Source: Onstottus_B arcticum
GTDB lineage: Bacteria > Acidobacteriota > Blastocatellia > UBA7656
DNA length: 13,180 nucleotides
Reading direction: 5' to 3'
Assembly: GCA_038040485.1 (NCBI GenBank)
Contig: JBBPIE010000063.1
Location: 1 to 13,180 of the forward strand
Shown here piece by piece: positions 5,758-13,180 of this stretch. Below the pieces are notes generated by a model. It did not search any database. It was given only the letters and a program-made list of their open reading frames with translations, and was not told the DNA's origin. The translations under genes were made by a program, and so were the position numbers. Numbering within the stretch: the stretch's first letter is position 1; each line of letters begins with the position of its first letter.

Positions 5758-5998
5758 GCCTAAGCGAACTGGACAACGGAAAGAGTATCTCGCTCTTGTG
5801 GCGATTTAATATCTGTTTGTCGCGTGGCATTGTATCAGAGCGCCCGAAGGTTGCAAGCGGAAAGTGAAGGAGGGAGAAGCTAAGACCGTCTGCCCGGCTA
5901 AAGGGTTAATTTGACGTTGTCTTAGTAAGCGATCCGGCTAGCCCGCGCCGTAGCCAGGAGATCTCTGGTCGCGTTGAGGAGGAGCCTAAGCCGAAGGG

Positions 5999-6475
5999 TC
6001 ATCCGATTATCGCGGCAGCTCTGCGACGGGAAGGCCGTTCCGGCAGTTGAAGCCTTTGCTCGCTCAGCGTTAGCCTGAAAGAACTTAGGGCTGAAAAGTA
6101 TTCACGCGTCCATCTGAAAGCCAACTCGACGGTGCGACTGGCTGTCAGATGTGCGGCGTTGATTCCATGCCGCCCTTGCCTGACGCCGGCGTTGATCGCT
6201 TTCATTATTAGACGGAACTGCTCGCTGTCGTCTTCCCGAGCCATCTGTTCGATAAGCCGCAGGCTGGACTGGTCAAGCTTATCTATCTTGTCTTCAAATG
6301 CGCCGCTGGTTAGCTCGGCAACAACCTGGAAACGAGCCGCGTGGGTCGTTATGTCGAGGATACGCAGACTTCCCACGAAATCGTGAATCTCGCTTTCCGG
6401 GACAACATACTGGCACGCGTTCTTTCTTCTTAGCGATTCACTACCTCGTCTGCTTACCTTTCTTGGTACGGTCAT
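5999..6475 (-). CDS. Small hypothetical protein
   Basis: The frame opens at 6514, but ATG 6475 has a strong ribosome site (AAAGGA with 6-nt spacing), so I start there (158 residues). No family is recognised. The N-terminus is basic (PRKVSRRGSESLRRK), the middle is acidic and helical (VVAELTSGAFEDKIDKLDQ, ~53-71), and the C-terminus is again basic (PERPSRRRAAA). There is no signal peptide or membrane segment. A basic-acidic-basic helical protein could bind nucleic acid or a partner protein, but I cannot assign a role. It is transcribed in the same direction as pilBTC but lies after their terminator, so it is probably expressed separately. A hairpin-prone stretch at 6550-6581 lies upstream. Confidence 0.7.
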   Translation of the reverse strand: MTVPRKVSRRGSESLRRKNACQYVVPESEIHDFVGSLRILDITTHAARFQVVAELTSGAFEDKIDKLDQSSLRLIEQMAREDDSEQFRLIMKAINAGVRQGRHGINAAHLTASRTVELAFRWTREYFSALSSFRLTLSEQRLQLPERPSRRRAAAIIG

Positions 6476-6828
6476 ACTCGGTCCTTTGAGCGCGGCGTAG
6501 CGTTCGAGACACACCTATCCGGATGCACGCGCGCCGTGCGGATGGGCCAGGCGGGTCATCGTCGCAAGCTTGCGCTCCGCCCCGCATTCCTGATCAAACT
6601 TTTTGCTGGCTGATTCCTACCGACGGGCGGCGCTGAGCAGGTGCATCCTAGAGGTCCTCTGCCGCCTTACGTCGAGACATTGTAAGAACTCGAACGAAAT
6701 CACCACAGGATCGAAAGTGTCGCACGATAAGTTGGCGGGTTCAACAACAGAAGGGTAGTCAATGTTGCTATTTGTTATCCGATTCTGCTTTACGTGGCAG
6801 TGTGATGATTGAAGACCTCGGAAAAGAA
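6476..6828. other. Intergenic region between the hypothetical gene and the pil terminator
   Basis: No supported gene. It includes a 12-bp perfect palindrome CGCAAGCTTGCG (6563-6574), flanked by GGCGG (6550-6554) and CCGCC (6577-6581) that can extend the fold. Its location suggests the 5' leader of the hypothetical gene on the minus strand. No clear promoter hexamers were found. Confidence 0.5.
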
Positions 6829-6864
6829 ATCGCCGTTGAACGCTCCTTCGCGGTCAACGGCGAT
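6819..6864 (-). terminator. Rho-independent terminator of the pilBTC operon
   Basis: On the minus strand ATCGCCGTTGA and TCAACGGCGAT (plus coordinates 6829-6839 and 6854-6864) form a perfect 11-bp stem around a 14-nt loop. The 3' arm runs straight into TTTCTTTTCC. It lies ~70 nt after the pilC stop, as expected for the end of the operon. Confidence 0.85.
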
Positions 6865-6933
6865 CGAGAATCCGACAACAGTCAGTTTGATCTCAACGCC
6901 AATGCGGGCGACGGGAGATCGGCCGGTTCCTTC

Positions 6934-8160
6934 TCAATGCCCGCCCCCGGCAAGCTTCCCTATCAACGTGAACAGCGGTAAATACATTGCAATTACGATC
7001 GTGCCAATTGTCACTCCAAGGAACATGATCATCGCCGGCTCCATCAAACTCAAAAGGTTGGCAATTGCTGCGTCGACTTCCTGCTCGTAGAAGTCCGCGA
7101 TCTTTGACAGCATCGCGTCCAAAGCGCCAGTCTGTTCTCCAACGCCGATCATCTGAGAAACCATTATCGGGAATACGCCGCTCGCTTTCAGCGGCTCGAC
7201 GAAGGTCTGTCCCTGCTCGATCCCGGTTCGGACTTTTTGAATCGCCTCCGACACGATCACATTGCCGGCAGTTCGGGACGTGATCTCAAGCGATTCCAAT
7301 ATTGGCACTCCCGAACTCAGTAGCGTGGAAAGCGTTCTGCTGAACCGCGCCACAGCGATCTTCCTCATTATCGGCCCGAACACCGGAAGCTTCAGAATGA
7401 GGCCGTCTATCACCCGATGTCCTCGATCGGTTTTGTACCAGGCCTTCGCGGCAAAAACGGAGATGCCGATGACAAGCGAAATCAACCACCAGTAGTTCGC
7501 CATGAAAAGCGAGAGCGTGACGACCAGCTCCGTAAGCCACGGGAGTTTCTCGCCCGGCCCCAACAGTCCTTCGAATATGTTTTTGAAGGCTGGTATCACC
7601 ACAATCATGATTATCGAAATGACGATGATCGAAATCACGATCACCGCAATTGGATAAATCAGAGCGCTCTTCACGTCGCTCTTCAGCTTGACCATCTTCT
7701 CCAGATAGGTCGATAGCCTCTGCAAAATAATGTCGAGTATGCCGCCGGTCTCGCCAGCCGCGACCATGTTGGTAAAGAGCGACTCGAAGACGCGAGGGTG
7801 CTTGGCCATCGCGTCAGCCAGCGTCATGCCGGATTCGACATCTCCGCGCGTTTGAAAGATGACCTTCTGAAAGAACTTGTTGTCCTGCTGTTGGGCCAGG
7901 ATCTCAAGGCACTGCACCAGCGGAAGACCGGCGTCGAGCATCACAGAGAACTGCCTGGTGAAGAGAGACAGGTCCTTGTGTTTGACCTTCTCTCGCCCCA
8001 GTTTGGGTAGACTGATCTCGCGACCCTTCTCGCGCGCGTTGGTCAGAATCACCTGCTCACGCCGTAGCATCGTCTCCAGAGTTGCTCGGTCCGCCGCCAC
8101 ACGCTCGCCAACGACGATCTCGTTCAGACGATTGCGACCCTTGAATACATAAGTCGGCAT
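6934..8160 (-). CDS. pilC: Type IV pilus inner-membrane platform protein PilC
   Basis: 408 residues, the usual PilC/GspF length. It is the polytopic platform on which PilB and PilT act to insert or remove pilin. The N-terminus (MPTYVFKGRN) is typical. Two T2SF domains are visible: the first ~65-190, with LSLFTRQFSVMLDAGLPL and GETGGILD (136-143), and the second ~268-395, with ARFSRTLSTLLSSGVPIL and GEQTGALD (341-348). Three hydrophobic segments (~167-192, 211-238, 376-398) give the expected membrane topology. GGGAG-type ribosome site GGGAG lies 6 nt before ATG 8160. It follows pilT by 65 nt and ends the operon. No damage or missing motif is seen. Confidence 0.98.
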   Translation of the reverse strand: MPTYVFKGRNRLNEIVVGERVAADRATLETMLRREQVILTNAREKGREISLPKLGREKVKHKDLSLFTRQFSVMLDAGLPLVQCLEILAQQQDNKFFQKVIFQTRGDVESGMTLADAMAKHPRVFESLFTNMVAAGETGGILDIILQRLSTYLEKMVKLKSDVKSALIYPIAVIVISIIVISIIMIVVIPAFKNIFEGLLGPGEKLPWLTELVVTLSLFMANYWWLISLVIGISVFAAKAWYKTDRGHRVIDGLILKLPVFGPIMRKIAVARFSRTLSTLLSSGVPILESLEITSRTAGNVIVSEAIQKVRTGIEQGQTFVEPLKASGVFPIMVSQMIGVGEQTGALDAMLSKIADFYEQEVDAAIANLLSLMEPAMIMFLGVTIGTIVIAMYLPLFTLIGKLAGGGH

Positions 8161-8225
8161 CTTGGTCTCCCGCTCTATACCTGTTTGCTGGTATCAACTT
8201 CTTGCTTGGGGGCATCTTACTCGTT

Positions 8226-9383
8226 TCACCTTCCCACTCGACCGAGCGGAACTTGCGGTTTCGCTCCTTGCGCGGGGTAGCCGGGTGTGCGCTGCGCTAT
8301 CTGTAGCGCAGCCGCTCCTCTGTTAATCAAGTCCTGAAGTTCCTCGGGGTTCGACGAACGAGCCATCGCCAGCTCAAGCGTGATGTGCTTCTTAAAGTAA
8401 AGAGAAGCCAGCGCCTGGTTGAAAGTCTGCATACCGTACTTGTCCTGCCCGGTCTGCATCATTGAATAAACCTGATGAACCTTGTCCTCGCGAATCAAGT
8501 TTCGAATGGCGGCGTTCGGCACCAGGATCTCCATCGCCAAGGCTCTCCCCTGGCCGCTCGCCTTCGGTAGAAGGGCCTGCGTGACGATTCCTTCCAACAC
8601 CATCGATAACTGGGTCCTGATTTGCGACTGCTGGTGAGATGGAAAGATATCGATGATTCGGTTGATTGAAGACGCCGCCGAGTTGGTGTGCAGAGTCGCA
8701 AACGTCAGGTGTCCCGTCTCGGCTATTCTCAACGCAGTCTCGGTAGTCTCGAGGTCGCGCATCTCACCTATGAGCACGACATCCGGATCCTGACGAAGGG
8801 CGGACCGAAGAGCGCTCGCAAACGAGTGCGTATCGGCGTGCACTTCGCGCTGATTAACGATGCAACTCTTGTGGCCGTGAAGGTATTCGATCGGATCCTC
8901 AACAGTGATGATGTGTTCCTTCCGATCGCGGTTTACCTTGTCCAGCATCGCCGCAAGAGTAGTCGACTTGCCTGAGCCCGTCGGGCCGGTGACCAGGATC
9001 AAACCACGCGGCTTGTCGCATAGTTTGTCTACTACCGAAGGCAGTCCAAGCTCCTCGAATGATTTGATCTCATACGGAATCGAGCGGAAAACCGCGCCAA
9101 CCGCGCCACGCTGGTTGAAGATGTTTGCGCGAAAGCGTGACAAGCCCTTAATACCAAACGAGAAATCCAACTCGAGTGTCTCCTCGAACCGATGCTTTTG
9201 CGCATCGGTCAACACGGAGTAGGCCAGTTGCTTTGTCTCGGCCGGGGTAAGTTCCTGGTACTCCAGCGGCCTCAAGATGCCATGCACCCGCACCATGGGC
9301 GCTGAATTGGTTGTTATGTGCAGGTCGGACCCGCCGTGCTCGATCATTTTCCTAAGCAACTCGCTCAACGCAATGTCCGGCAT
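8226..9383 (-). CDS. pilT: Type IV pilus retraction ATPase PilT
   Basis: 385 residues from ATG 9383, chosen because GGAGG lies 4 nt upstream; the frame opens at a GTG 18 nt earlier. PilT is a cytoplasmic hexameric ATPase that depolymerises pili, driving twitching motility and DNA uptake. Motifs in order: Walker A GPTGSGKS (133-140), Asp box ITVEDPIEY (159-167), Walker B DPDVVLIGEMRD (199-210) with catalytic Glu207, His box TGHLTFATLHTNSA (223-236), and the PilT-diagnostic AIRNLI (292-297), which is linked to retraction in PilT studies. The Ala/Gln/Pro-rich C-terminus is slightly longer than usual. It lies between pilB (80-nt gap) and pilC on the same strand. Confidence 0.98.
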   Translation of the reverse strand: MPDIALSELLRKMIEHGGSDLHITTNSAPMVRVHGILRPLEYQELTPAETKQLAYSVLTDAQKHRFEETLELDFSFGIKGLSRFRANIFNQRGAVGAVFRSIPYEIKSFEELGLPSVVDKLCDKPRGLILVTGPTGSGKSTTLAAMLDKVNRDRKEHIITVEDPIEYLHGHKSCIVNQREVHADTHSFASALRSALRQDPDVVLIGEMRDLETTETALRIAETGHLTFATLHTNSAASSINRIIDIFPSHQQSQIRTQLSMVLEGIVTQALLPKASGQGRALAMEILVPNAAIRNLIREDKVHQVYSMMQTGQDKYGMQTFNQALASLYFKKHITLELAMARSSNPEELQDLINRGAAALQIAQRTPGYPAQGAKPQVPLGRVGR

Positions 9384-9463
9384 ATTTCCTCCAGCGGTCA
9401 CTAGTCGCGTGCAATTTCTCTCTCTACGTCGATCGGCGGTGGCTGCTCGCCCTCCGCGTCCCC

Positions 9464-11206
9464 CTACTTCACCGTCTCTCTGACCACCTCTTCGACTGTT
9501 GTCATCCCCTGTCTGATCTTCTCCAAGCCGCTCACTCTGAGAGTCAGCATTCCGTCTTCAATCGCCTTCCTGCGTAGTTCGAGACCCGAAGCGCCTACAA
9601 GTATCAACTCGCGCAGATCCTCGGTTATCTCCATGACCTCATACAAACCGACGCGTCCCTTGTAGCCCGTTCCGTTGCAAGCCGGGCAGCCTGTCCCCTT
9701 GAACGTCTTGATGTCGGCGAGTTCGCTTGCCGGGAATCCTACGTCGATCAGCGCCTCCTCCGGCGTGTGAACCAATGCCTTGCACTCCTTGCAGATTCGC
9801 CTCACCAGCCGCTGAGCCTGAATCAGATTCACTGAAGTAGCTACAAGAAACGGCTCGATCCCCATGTTCATAAGCCGGCTTATGGTCGAGGGTGCGTCGT
9901 TCGTGTGCAGCGTCGATAGCACCAGGTGGCCGGTGAGCGCAGCCTTGACCGCTATCTCAGCCGTCTCGAAGTCTCTGATCTCGCCGACCAGGATGATGTT
10001 CGGATCCTGACGCAAGAATGAGCGCAACGCGGCCGCGAAGTTCAGCCCAATCTGCTCCTTCATCTGAACCTGATTGATGCCTTGAAGGTTGAACTCGACC
10101 GGATCCTCGGCGGTGATAATGTTTGTCTCCGGCGTGTTCAAGCTCTGAATGGCCGAGTAAAGCGTCGAGGTCTTGCCTGATCCGGTCGGGCCGGTCACCA
10201 GGACCATTCCGTAAGGCTTCGAGATGTTCCGTTTGAACTTATCGAGGCTGCCAGCTTCGAAGCCAAGCTGAGTCATGTCCAGCCTGAGGTTCTCCTTGTC
10301 GAGCAAGCGCAAAACCATCTTCTCACCAAAGATCGTCGGAAGCGTCGAAACGCGAAAGTCCAACTCGCGCGACCTGTTCTCAAGCCGCACTCTTATCTTG
10401 ATACGCCCGTCTTGCGGCAAGCGCTTTTCGGCTATGTCGAGCCGCGCCATTATCTTGAGCCTCGATGTCAGCGCGTCACGCATCTTCATCGGCGGAGTCA
10501 TTATGCTGTAGAGCACACCGTCCATTCGAAACCGAACTCTGAACTCCTTCTCATAAGGTTCGATGTGTATGTCGGAAGCGCCTCGCCGCAGCGCATCCAC
10601 CAGGATCACGTTGACCAGCTTCACAACCGGAGCGTCCTCGGACATTCGCTCCAGATTCTCGAGATCTATTTCTTCGTCCGCGGACTCAACTTCTACCTGG
10701 TCGATATCCTCGCCGTAGTCAGGAAACGAGGTGCTCTCGGCTACGAGGTCCTCCATGACCTTCGCGAGTTCCATCTCGCGCGAGCTGCCGTAGTACCTCT
10801 TGATGACGGTGTTGAGCGCCGTCTCGCTTACGACGACCGGCTCAATCGAGAGTCCGGTCATGAACTTGATATCGTCGATCGCGAACACGTTGGTCGGATC
10901 CACCATTGCCAGTGTCAACGTAGCTCCGACCCGCGAAAGCGGCAGCACCGAGTACCGCTCGGCCGTCTCCTGCGGCACCAAAGCCACAGCCGCCGGATCC
11001 ACCTCGAACAGATCCAGGTTCACCGACGGAACCCCATACTGGCGGCTGAGCACTGCTGTCACTTCTTCATCCGACAGCATCCCAAGCTTCACCAGCGTCG
11101 CGGCAAGCCGCCCGCCGTTGATCCTTTGGTAGTCGAGCGCTTCCTTCAACTGCTGCGGAGTTATGAGGTTGTCCTTAAGCAGTGACTCGCCCAGTTTCGC
11201 CGACAT
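9464..11206 (-). CDS. pilB: Type IV pilus assembly ATPase PilB
   Basis: 580 residues, normal for PilB, the ATPase that drives pilus extension. The N-terminal ~1-145 is a GspE/MshEN-type domain (LGESLLKDNLITPQQL...). The core has SDIHIEPYEKEFRVRFRMDG (211-230), Walker A GPTGSGKT (339-346), Asp box ITAEDPVEF (364-372), Walker B DPNIILVGEIRD (401-412), and His box TGHLVLSTLHTNDA (425-438). A tetracysteine zinc motif is intact (CKEC 472-475, CPAC 507-510). The acidic linker 165-190 joins the N-domain and ATPase. It is first in the pilB-pilT-pilC unit. No good Shine-Dalgarno precedes ATG 11206, in contrast to pilT and pilC, so translation may be less efficient or rely on another signal. A lone TTGACA (11320-11325, minus) upstream is a possible -35 but lacks a good -10. 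Confidence 0.98.
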   Translation of the reverse strand: MSAKLGESLLKDNLITPQQLKEALDYQRINGGRLAATLVKLGMLSDEEVTAVLSRQYGVPSVNLDLFEVDPAAVALVPQETAERYSVLPLSRVGATLTLAMVDPTNVFAIDDIKFMTGLSIEPVVVSETALNTVIKRYYGSSREMELAKVMEDLVAESTSFPDYGEDIDQVEVESADEEIDLENLERMSEDAPVVKLVNVILVDALRRGASDIHIEPYEKEFRVRFRMDGVLYSIMTPPMKMRDALTSRLKIMARLDIAEKRLPQDGRIKIRVRLENRSRELDFRVSTLPTIFGEKMVLRLLDKENLRLDMTQLGFEAGSLDKFKRNISKPYGMVLVTGPTGSGKTSTLYSAIQSLNTPETNIITAEDPVEFNLQGINQVQMKEQIGLNFAAALRSFLRQDPNIILVGEIRDFETAEIAVKAALTGHLVLSTLHTNDAPSTISRLMNMGIEPFLVATSVNLIQAQRLVRRICKECKALVHTPEEALIDVGFPASELADIKTFKGTGCPACNGTGYKGRVGLYEVMEITEDLRELILVGASGLELRRKAIEDGMLTLRVSGLEKIRQGMTTVEEVVRETVK

Positions 11207-11735
11207 AGTTCAGAACACAATCTTCCGCTCCCACTGCGGAGCTGTTGTTTGACCCAGATGAGCAGCGCTGTCCGGCCGGGGTGCCGCCCCGTCCCGTTTC
11301 AATCTTGAGTAGCTTAGCGTGTCAAACGAATCTAGAATTCAAGCGCAACGCCGGTTAATCGCGGTCAGGGCGCTTATCTGAGAGAAGGCAGTAAATAGGG
11401 AGCGGGCAAAAACGACAGATTCGGGTAGACAACTGGAGGGGCAACCTTGCGGGAGTCCGCTTTCAACGCTCGGCTGGAGCGGAGCTTTCAAGCGATCTTT
11501 ACGAACGATAACCTTTTAACATTCACCAGAAGGCATGTCAATAATAATGTCTGGCGCTCAGATCTTGTGCACCAACTGAACAAGAAGAGGGACAACTGCC
11601 GCCGTTTAGACATAACGGGCGAATCGTCAAAACCCACGCCCAGATCAACGTTCGAGCCACTCCCCACCAGACAGATGAGAGTCTCCGCATCGCCCCCACC
11701 CCCGACACGTGATGCCGGAGAAACGGTAAGCAAAC
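11207..11735. other. Intergenic region upstream of pilB
   Basis: About 530 nt without a supported gene. It should hold the pilBTC promoter on the minus strand: TTGACA at 11320-11325 is the best -35 candidate, but the expected -10 positions (ATTGAA/TTGAAA) are weak. No sigma54-type GG-N10-GC was found with confidence. TCCGCT (11456-11461) and AGCGGA (11478-11483) form a short inverted repeat. Open frames on both strands lack ribosome sites and have composition typical of non-coding DNA. Confidence 0.5.
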
Positions 11736-11757
11736 GAAGGCCGTACGGCCGGCCTTC
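11736..11757 (-). terminator. Candidate terminator of the PDZ protein gene
   Basis: The minus strand reads GAAGGCCG, GCCGTA loop, CGGCCTTC, a perfect 8-bp GC-rich stem, then GTTTGCTT. It lies ~65 nt after the PDZ gene stop. The U-tract is short and broken, so termination may be partial. The palindrome GGCCGTACGGCC (11739-11750) is an alternative inner fold. Confidence 0.5.
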
Positions 11758-11821
11758 TACAGAGCACAACACCAGTTTGGAGTCTCGAGGCTTAAACGCG
11801 CAGTCTCATTGCGCCAGAATT

Positions 11822-12919
11822 CTAAACCGTAACCCTAAGCCTGTAAGGAACCACGACCTTCAACGCCGGAAGCGCCATCCGGGGAATGCTGATCTCCGGG
11901 ATCGTGATTTCGGGAATCGCTATCGGGGCGACCGCCGGTGTCACATTTAGCTTGGTCAAAGGCACCACGTTGACAGGACCAACAACGATCCTCGGGATGT
12001 GAACAGGGTCGATTCGCAGGCTCGGAATCGAAATGACGTTTACCGCCGTTTCAACCAGATCGAAGTCATCGGTCGCATCGACCCACGAGATCTTCCCCTT
12101 CTCGACTTGCACGCTAAACGTCTTCTCCTGCTTATCGCGCATGATCCGGATGTCGACTGGACCATCGGGCTTTGACTGAAGCGTTTCGTACAGCCTGGAC
12201 GGATTGTCCGTAGTTTCTCCGCCGATCGACAGAATCACATCTCCGGCTTTGAGCCCGGCTTTCGCTGCCGGCGAGTCCGGGTAGACGTAAACAACAAGGG
12301 CGCCGTTGCGGCCGACAAGTCCGAAATACTCCGCAAGCTGCGGCGACATGCCCTGAATCGAAACGCCCAACCGATAGCGATCGCCAACTCTCACCATTGG
12401 CTCGCGGGGCGCGCGAGGCTCACGAGGCGCGCGAGGCTCACGAGGCGGTCTCACCCGCACTGCCGATGCTGCGGCTTCGCGGACCCGGCTGATGTACTGG
12501 CCGCGCTCGCCAAGCGTCACTGTCGACTCCGTATCGCTGCCGTCGCGAACAATCCCGAGCCTGACCACGCGGCCCGCCGGAGTTTCGCGAATGCGCCGGG
12601 AGACTTCGCCGACACTTTCGATCGTGTCGCCGTTCCATTTCACGATCACGTCGTCCTTCTTCAGCCCGGCCTTCTCCGCGCTGCTCTCGGGAGTGATACT
12701 TTCAATGATTGCCCCGCGTTCTGTTTTGAGTTTTAGCCGCTGGGCCGAATCGCGCGTGACTTCTTGAAGCTCAACTCCGAGAAAGCTGGGCCGGGAAATC
12801 TCAGCTCGCCGTGGCCGTTCGCTTCCCTGACCCGATAGTCGGCCAAACCCGTCCGCGGCCAAAGCCGTCGAGCTCACCGCCAGTAGCATGCTCACAAACA
12901 CAATCAGACTCCGTCTCAT
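11822..12919 (-). CDS. Exported protein with two PDZ domains and an Ile/Pro-rich tail
   Basis: I start at ATG 12919 (365 residues), where AGGAGG lies ~10 nt upstream; the frame opens 27 nt earlier. Residues 1-21 are a signal peptide (MRRSLIVF, hydrophobic core, STALA). PDZ domain 1 is about 46-125 (SFLGVELQEV, SSAEKAGLKKDDVIVKWNG). A REPRAP-type spacer encoded by 18-bp repeats follows. PDZ domain 2 begins at RLGVSIQ and carries the canonical SPAAKAGLKAGDVILSIGG. There is no trypsin-like domain, so this is not a DegP/HtrA protease but resembles its PDZ half, likely a periplasmic protein that binds C-termini or scaffolds others. The last ~60 residues repeat an xIPxI pattern (IAIPEITIPEISIPRM), possibly a beta-rich tail. 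It is adjacent to the pil operon but separated by ~600 bp and a candidate terminator, so a link to pili is unproven. Confidence 0.85.
   Translation of the reverse strand: MRRSLIVFVSMLLAVSSTALAADGFGRLSGQGSERPRRAEISRPSFLGVELQEVTRDSAQRLKLKTERGAIIESITPESSAEKAGLKKDDVIVKWNGDTIESVGEVSRRIRETPAGRVVRLGIVRDGSDTESTVTLGERGQYISRVREAAASAVRVRPPREPRAPREPRAPREPMVRVGDRYRLGVSIQGMSPQLAEYFGLVGRNGALVVYVYPDSPAAKAGLKAGDVILSIGGETTDNPSRLYETLQSKPDGPVDIRIMRDKQEKTFSVQVEKGKISWVDATDDFDLVETAVNVISIPSLRIDPVHIPRIVVGPVNVVPLTKLNVTPAVAPIAIPEITIPEISIPRMALPALKVVVPYRLRVTV
12399..12448 (-). repeat. 18-bp tandem repeat encoding the REPRAP spacer
   Basis: Two complete 18-bp units (12399-12416 and 12417-12434, plus-strand GGCTCACGAGGCGCGCGA or close) and a partial third encode REPRAPREPRAPREP between the PDZ domains. 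The units are nearly identical, so the array may vary in copy number between strains. Confidence 0.8.
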
Positions 12920-13081
12920 AACGCTGGTTCCTCCTTGGTGAAGCATGAAGTCAATCGCTCAAACGCAGCCGGTCTGGCTTGGTTCAAGATACCCTGCCGG
13001 CGTGCTCGGCTGTTAGTGACCGTGCGTGGAGAAAAGTTTCAGCAAAGGCCTGGGTGCGCAAAAGCCTGCGCGTAGCATAGA

Positions 13082-13138
13082 CTTTAGTCCGTGTGCCACC
13101 CTCGCGTTCAACCACTCATCCATCCACACAGACTAAAG
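13082..13138. repeat. Imperfect inverted repeat near the right edge
   Basis: CTTTAGTCCGTGTG (13082-13095) and CACACAGACTAAAG (13125-13138) are complementary at 13 of 14 positions, with 29 nt between. It lies in the intergenic region upstream of the PDZ gene. It may be a dispersed intergenic repeat or the end of an element running off the window. Confidence 0.6.
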
Positions 13139-13180
13139 AGCCTCTTGCAAAAGTCCGAGAAGCTTGTGATTTTGAGCAAG

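Noticed and set aside
6772..7090. Plus-strand frames across the pil terminator and the pilC 3' end
   Set aside because: They read through the terminator hairpin and antisense to PilC, with no ribosome site or protein-like features.
10412..11185. Long plus-strand frame of 257 codons inside pilB
   Set aside because: It is antisense to the well-supported PilB N-terminal domain; high His/Arg content is what reverse reading of these codons produces.
11488..11772. Minus-strand frame of 94 codons downstream of the PDZ gene
   Set aside because: GTG start without ribosome site, contains the candidate terminator hairpin of the PDZ gene, and shows no recognisable protein features.
11447..11950. Plus-strand frame of 167 codons between pilB and the PDZ gene
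   Set aside because: It runs into the 3' end of the PDZ gene on the opposite strand, lacks a ribosome site and is low-complexity in Arg/Asn/Thr.

Overview
The window reads as a chromosomal segment of a member of the Acidobacteriota, possibly class Blastocatellia. The left edge is the first ~54 nt of a 16S rRNA gene on the minus strand, and its sequence up to the edge (AGAATCAACGCTGGCGGC, then GTGCCTAACAC) fits that phylum from memory. Further support is a TPR-plus-AraC regulator family that I associate with Acidobacteriota and an intact pilB-pilT-pilC cluster. No database search was possible, so the class-level placement is inference.

Layout, left to right. (1) 1-270: the rrn operon start on the minus strand, with a consensus sigma70 promoter, a boxB-like hairpin, a boxA antitermination motif and a pre-16S hairpin. 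(2) 572-1944: a plus-strand, AT-rich two-gene unit divergent from rrn, encoding a membrane-anchored protein of unknown function and a small Cys-rich lipoprotein; a likely promoter lies at 572-600. (3) 2006-2539: an open frame made of ten perfectly phased 21-bp tandem repeats joined to a fibronectin type III tail. Two strong hairpins follow in the convergent gap. (4) 2796-4219 minus: a HEPN-like protein with an RX4H motif, overlapping an unrecognised downstream frame; a frameshift is possible. (5) 4395-5757: a TPR/AraC-type regulator on the minus strand whose 5' end overlaps, head to head, a plus-strand gene for an 82-residue Cys-rich exported peptide. (6) 5999-6475 minus: a small hypothetical protein. 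(7) 6829-11206 minus: pilB, pilT and pilC, the extension ATPase, retraction ATPase and inner-membrane platform of a type IV pilus, ending in a convincing Rho-independent terminator. (8) 11822-12919 minus: an exported protein with two PDZ domains, no protease domain and an unusual isoleucine/proline-rich tail. (9) 12920-13180: intergenic DNA with a long imperfect inverted repeat near the right edge.

How the genes work together. PilB and PilT power assembly and disassembly of pilin through PilC, so this block serves twitching motility, adhesion or DNA uptake; pilins and the secretin are not in the window. The most promising candidate for an undescribed system is the regulator and exported-peptide pair at 4395-5757. 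A TPR sensor fused to a DNA-binding domain beside a small exported peptide resembles in outline the peptide-sensing RRNPP regulators of Firmicutes, but with an AraC output domain. This is a hypothesis from gene arrangement, not a demonstrated function.
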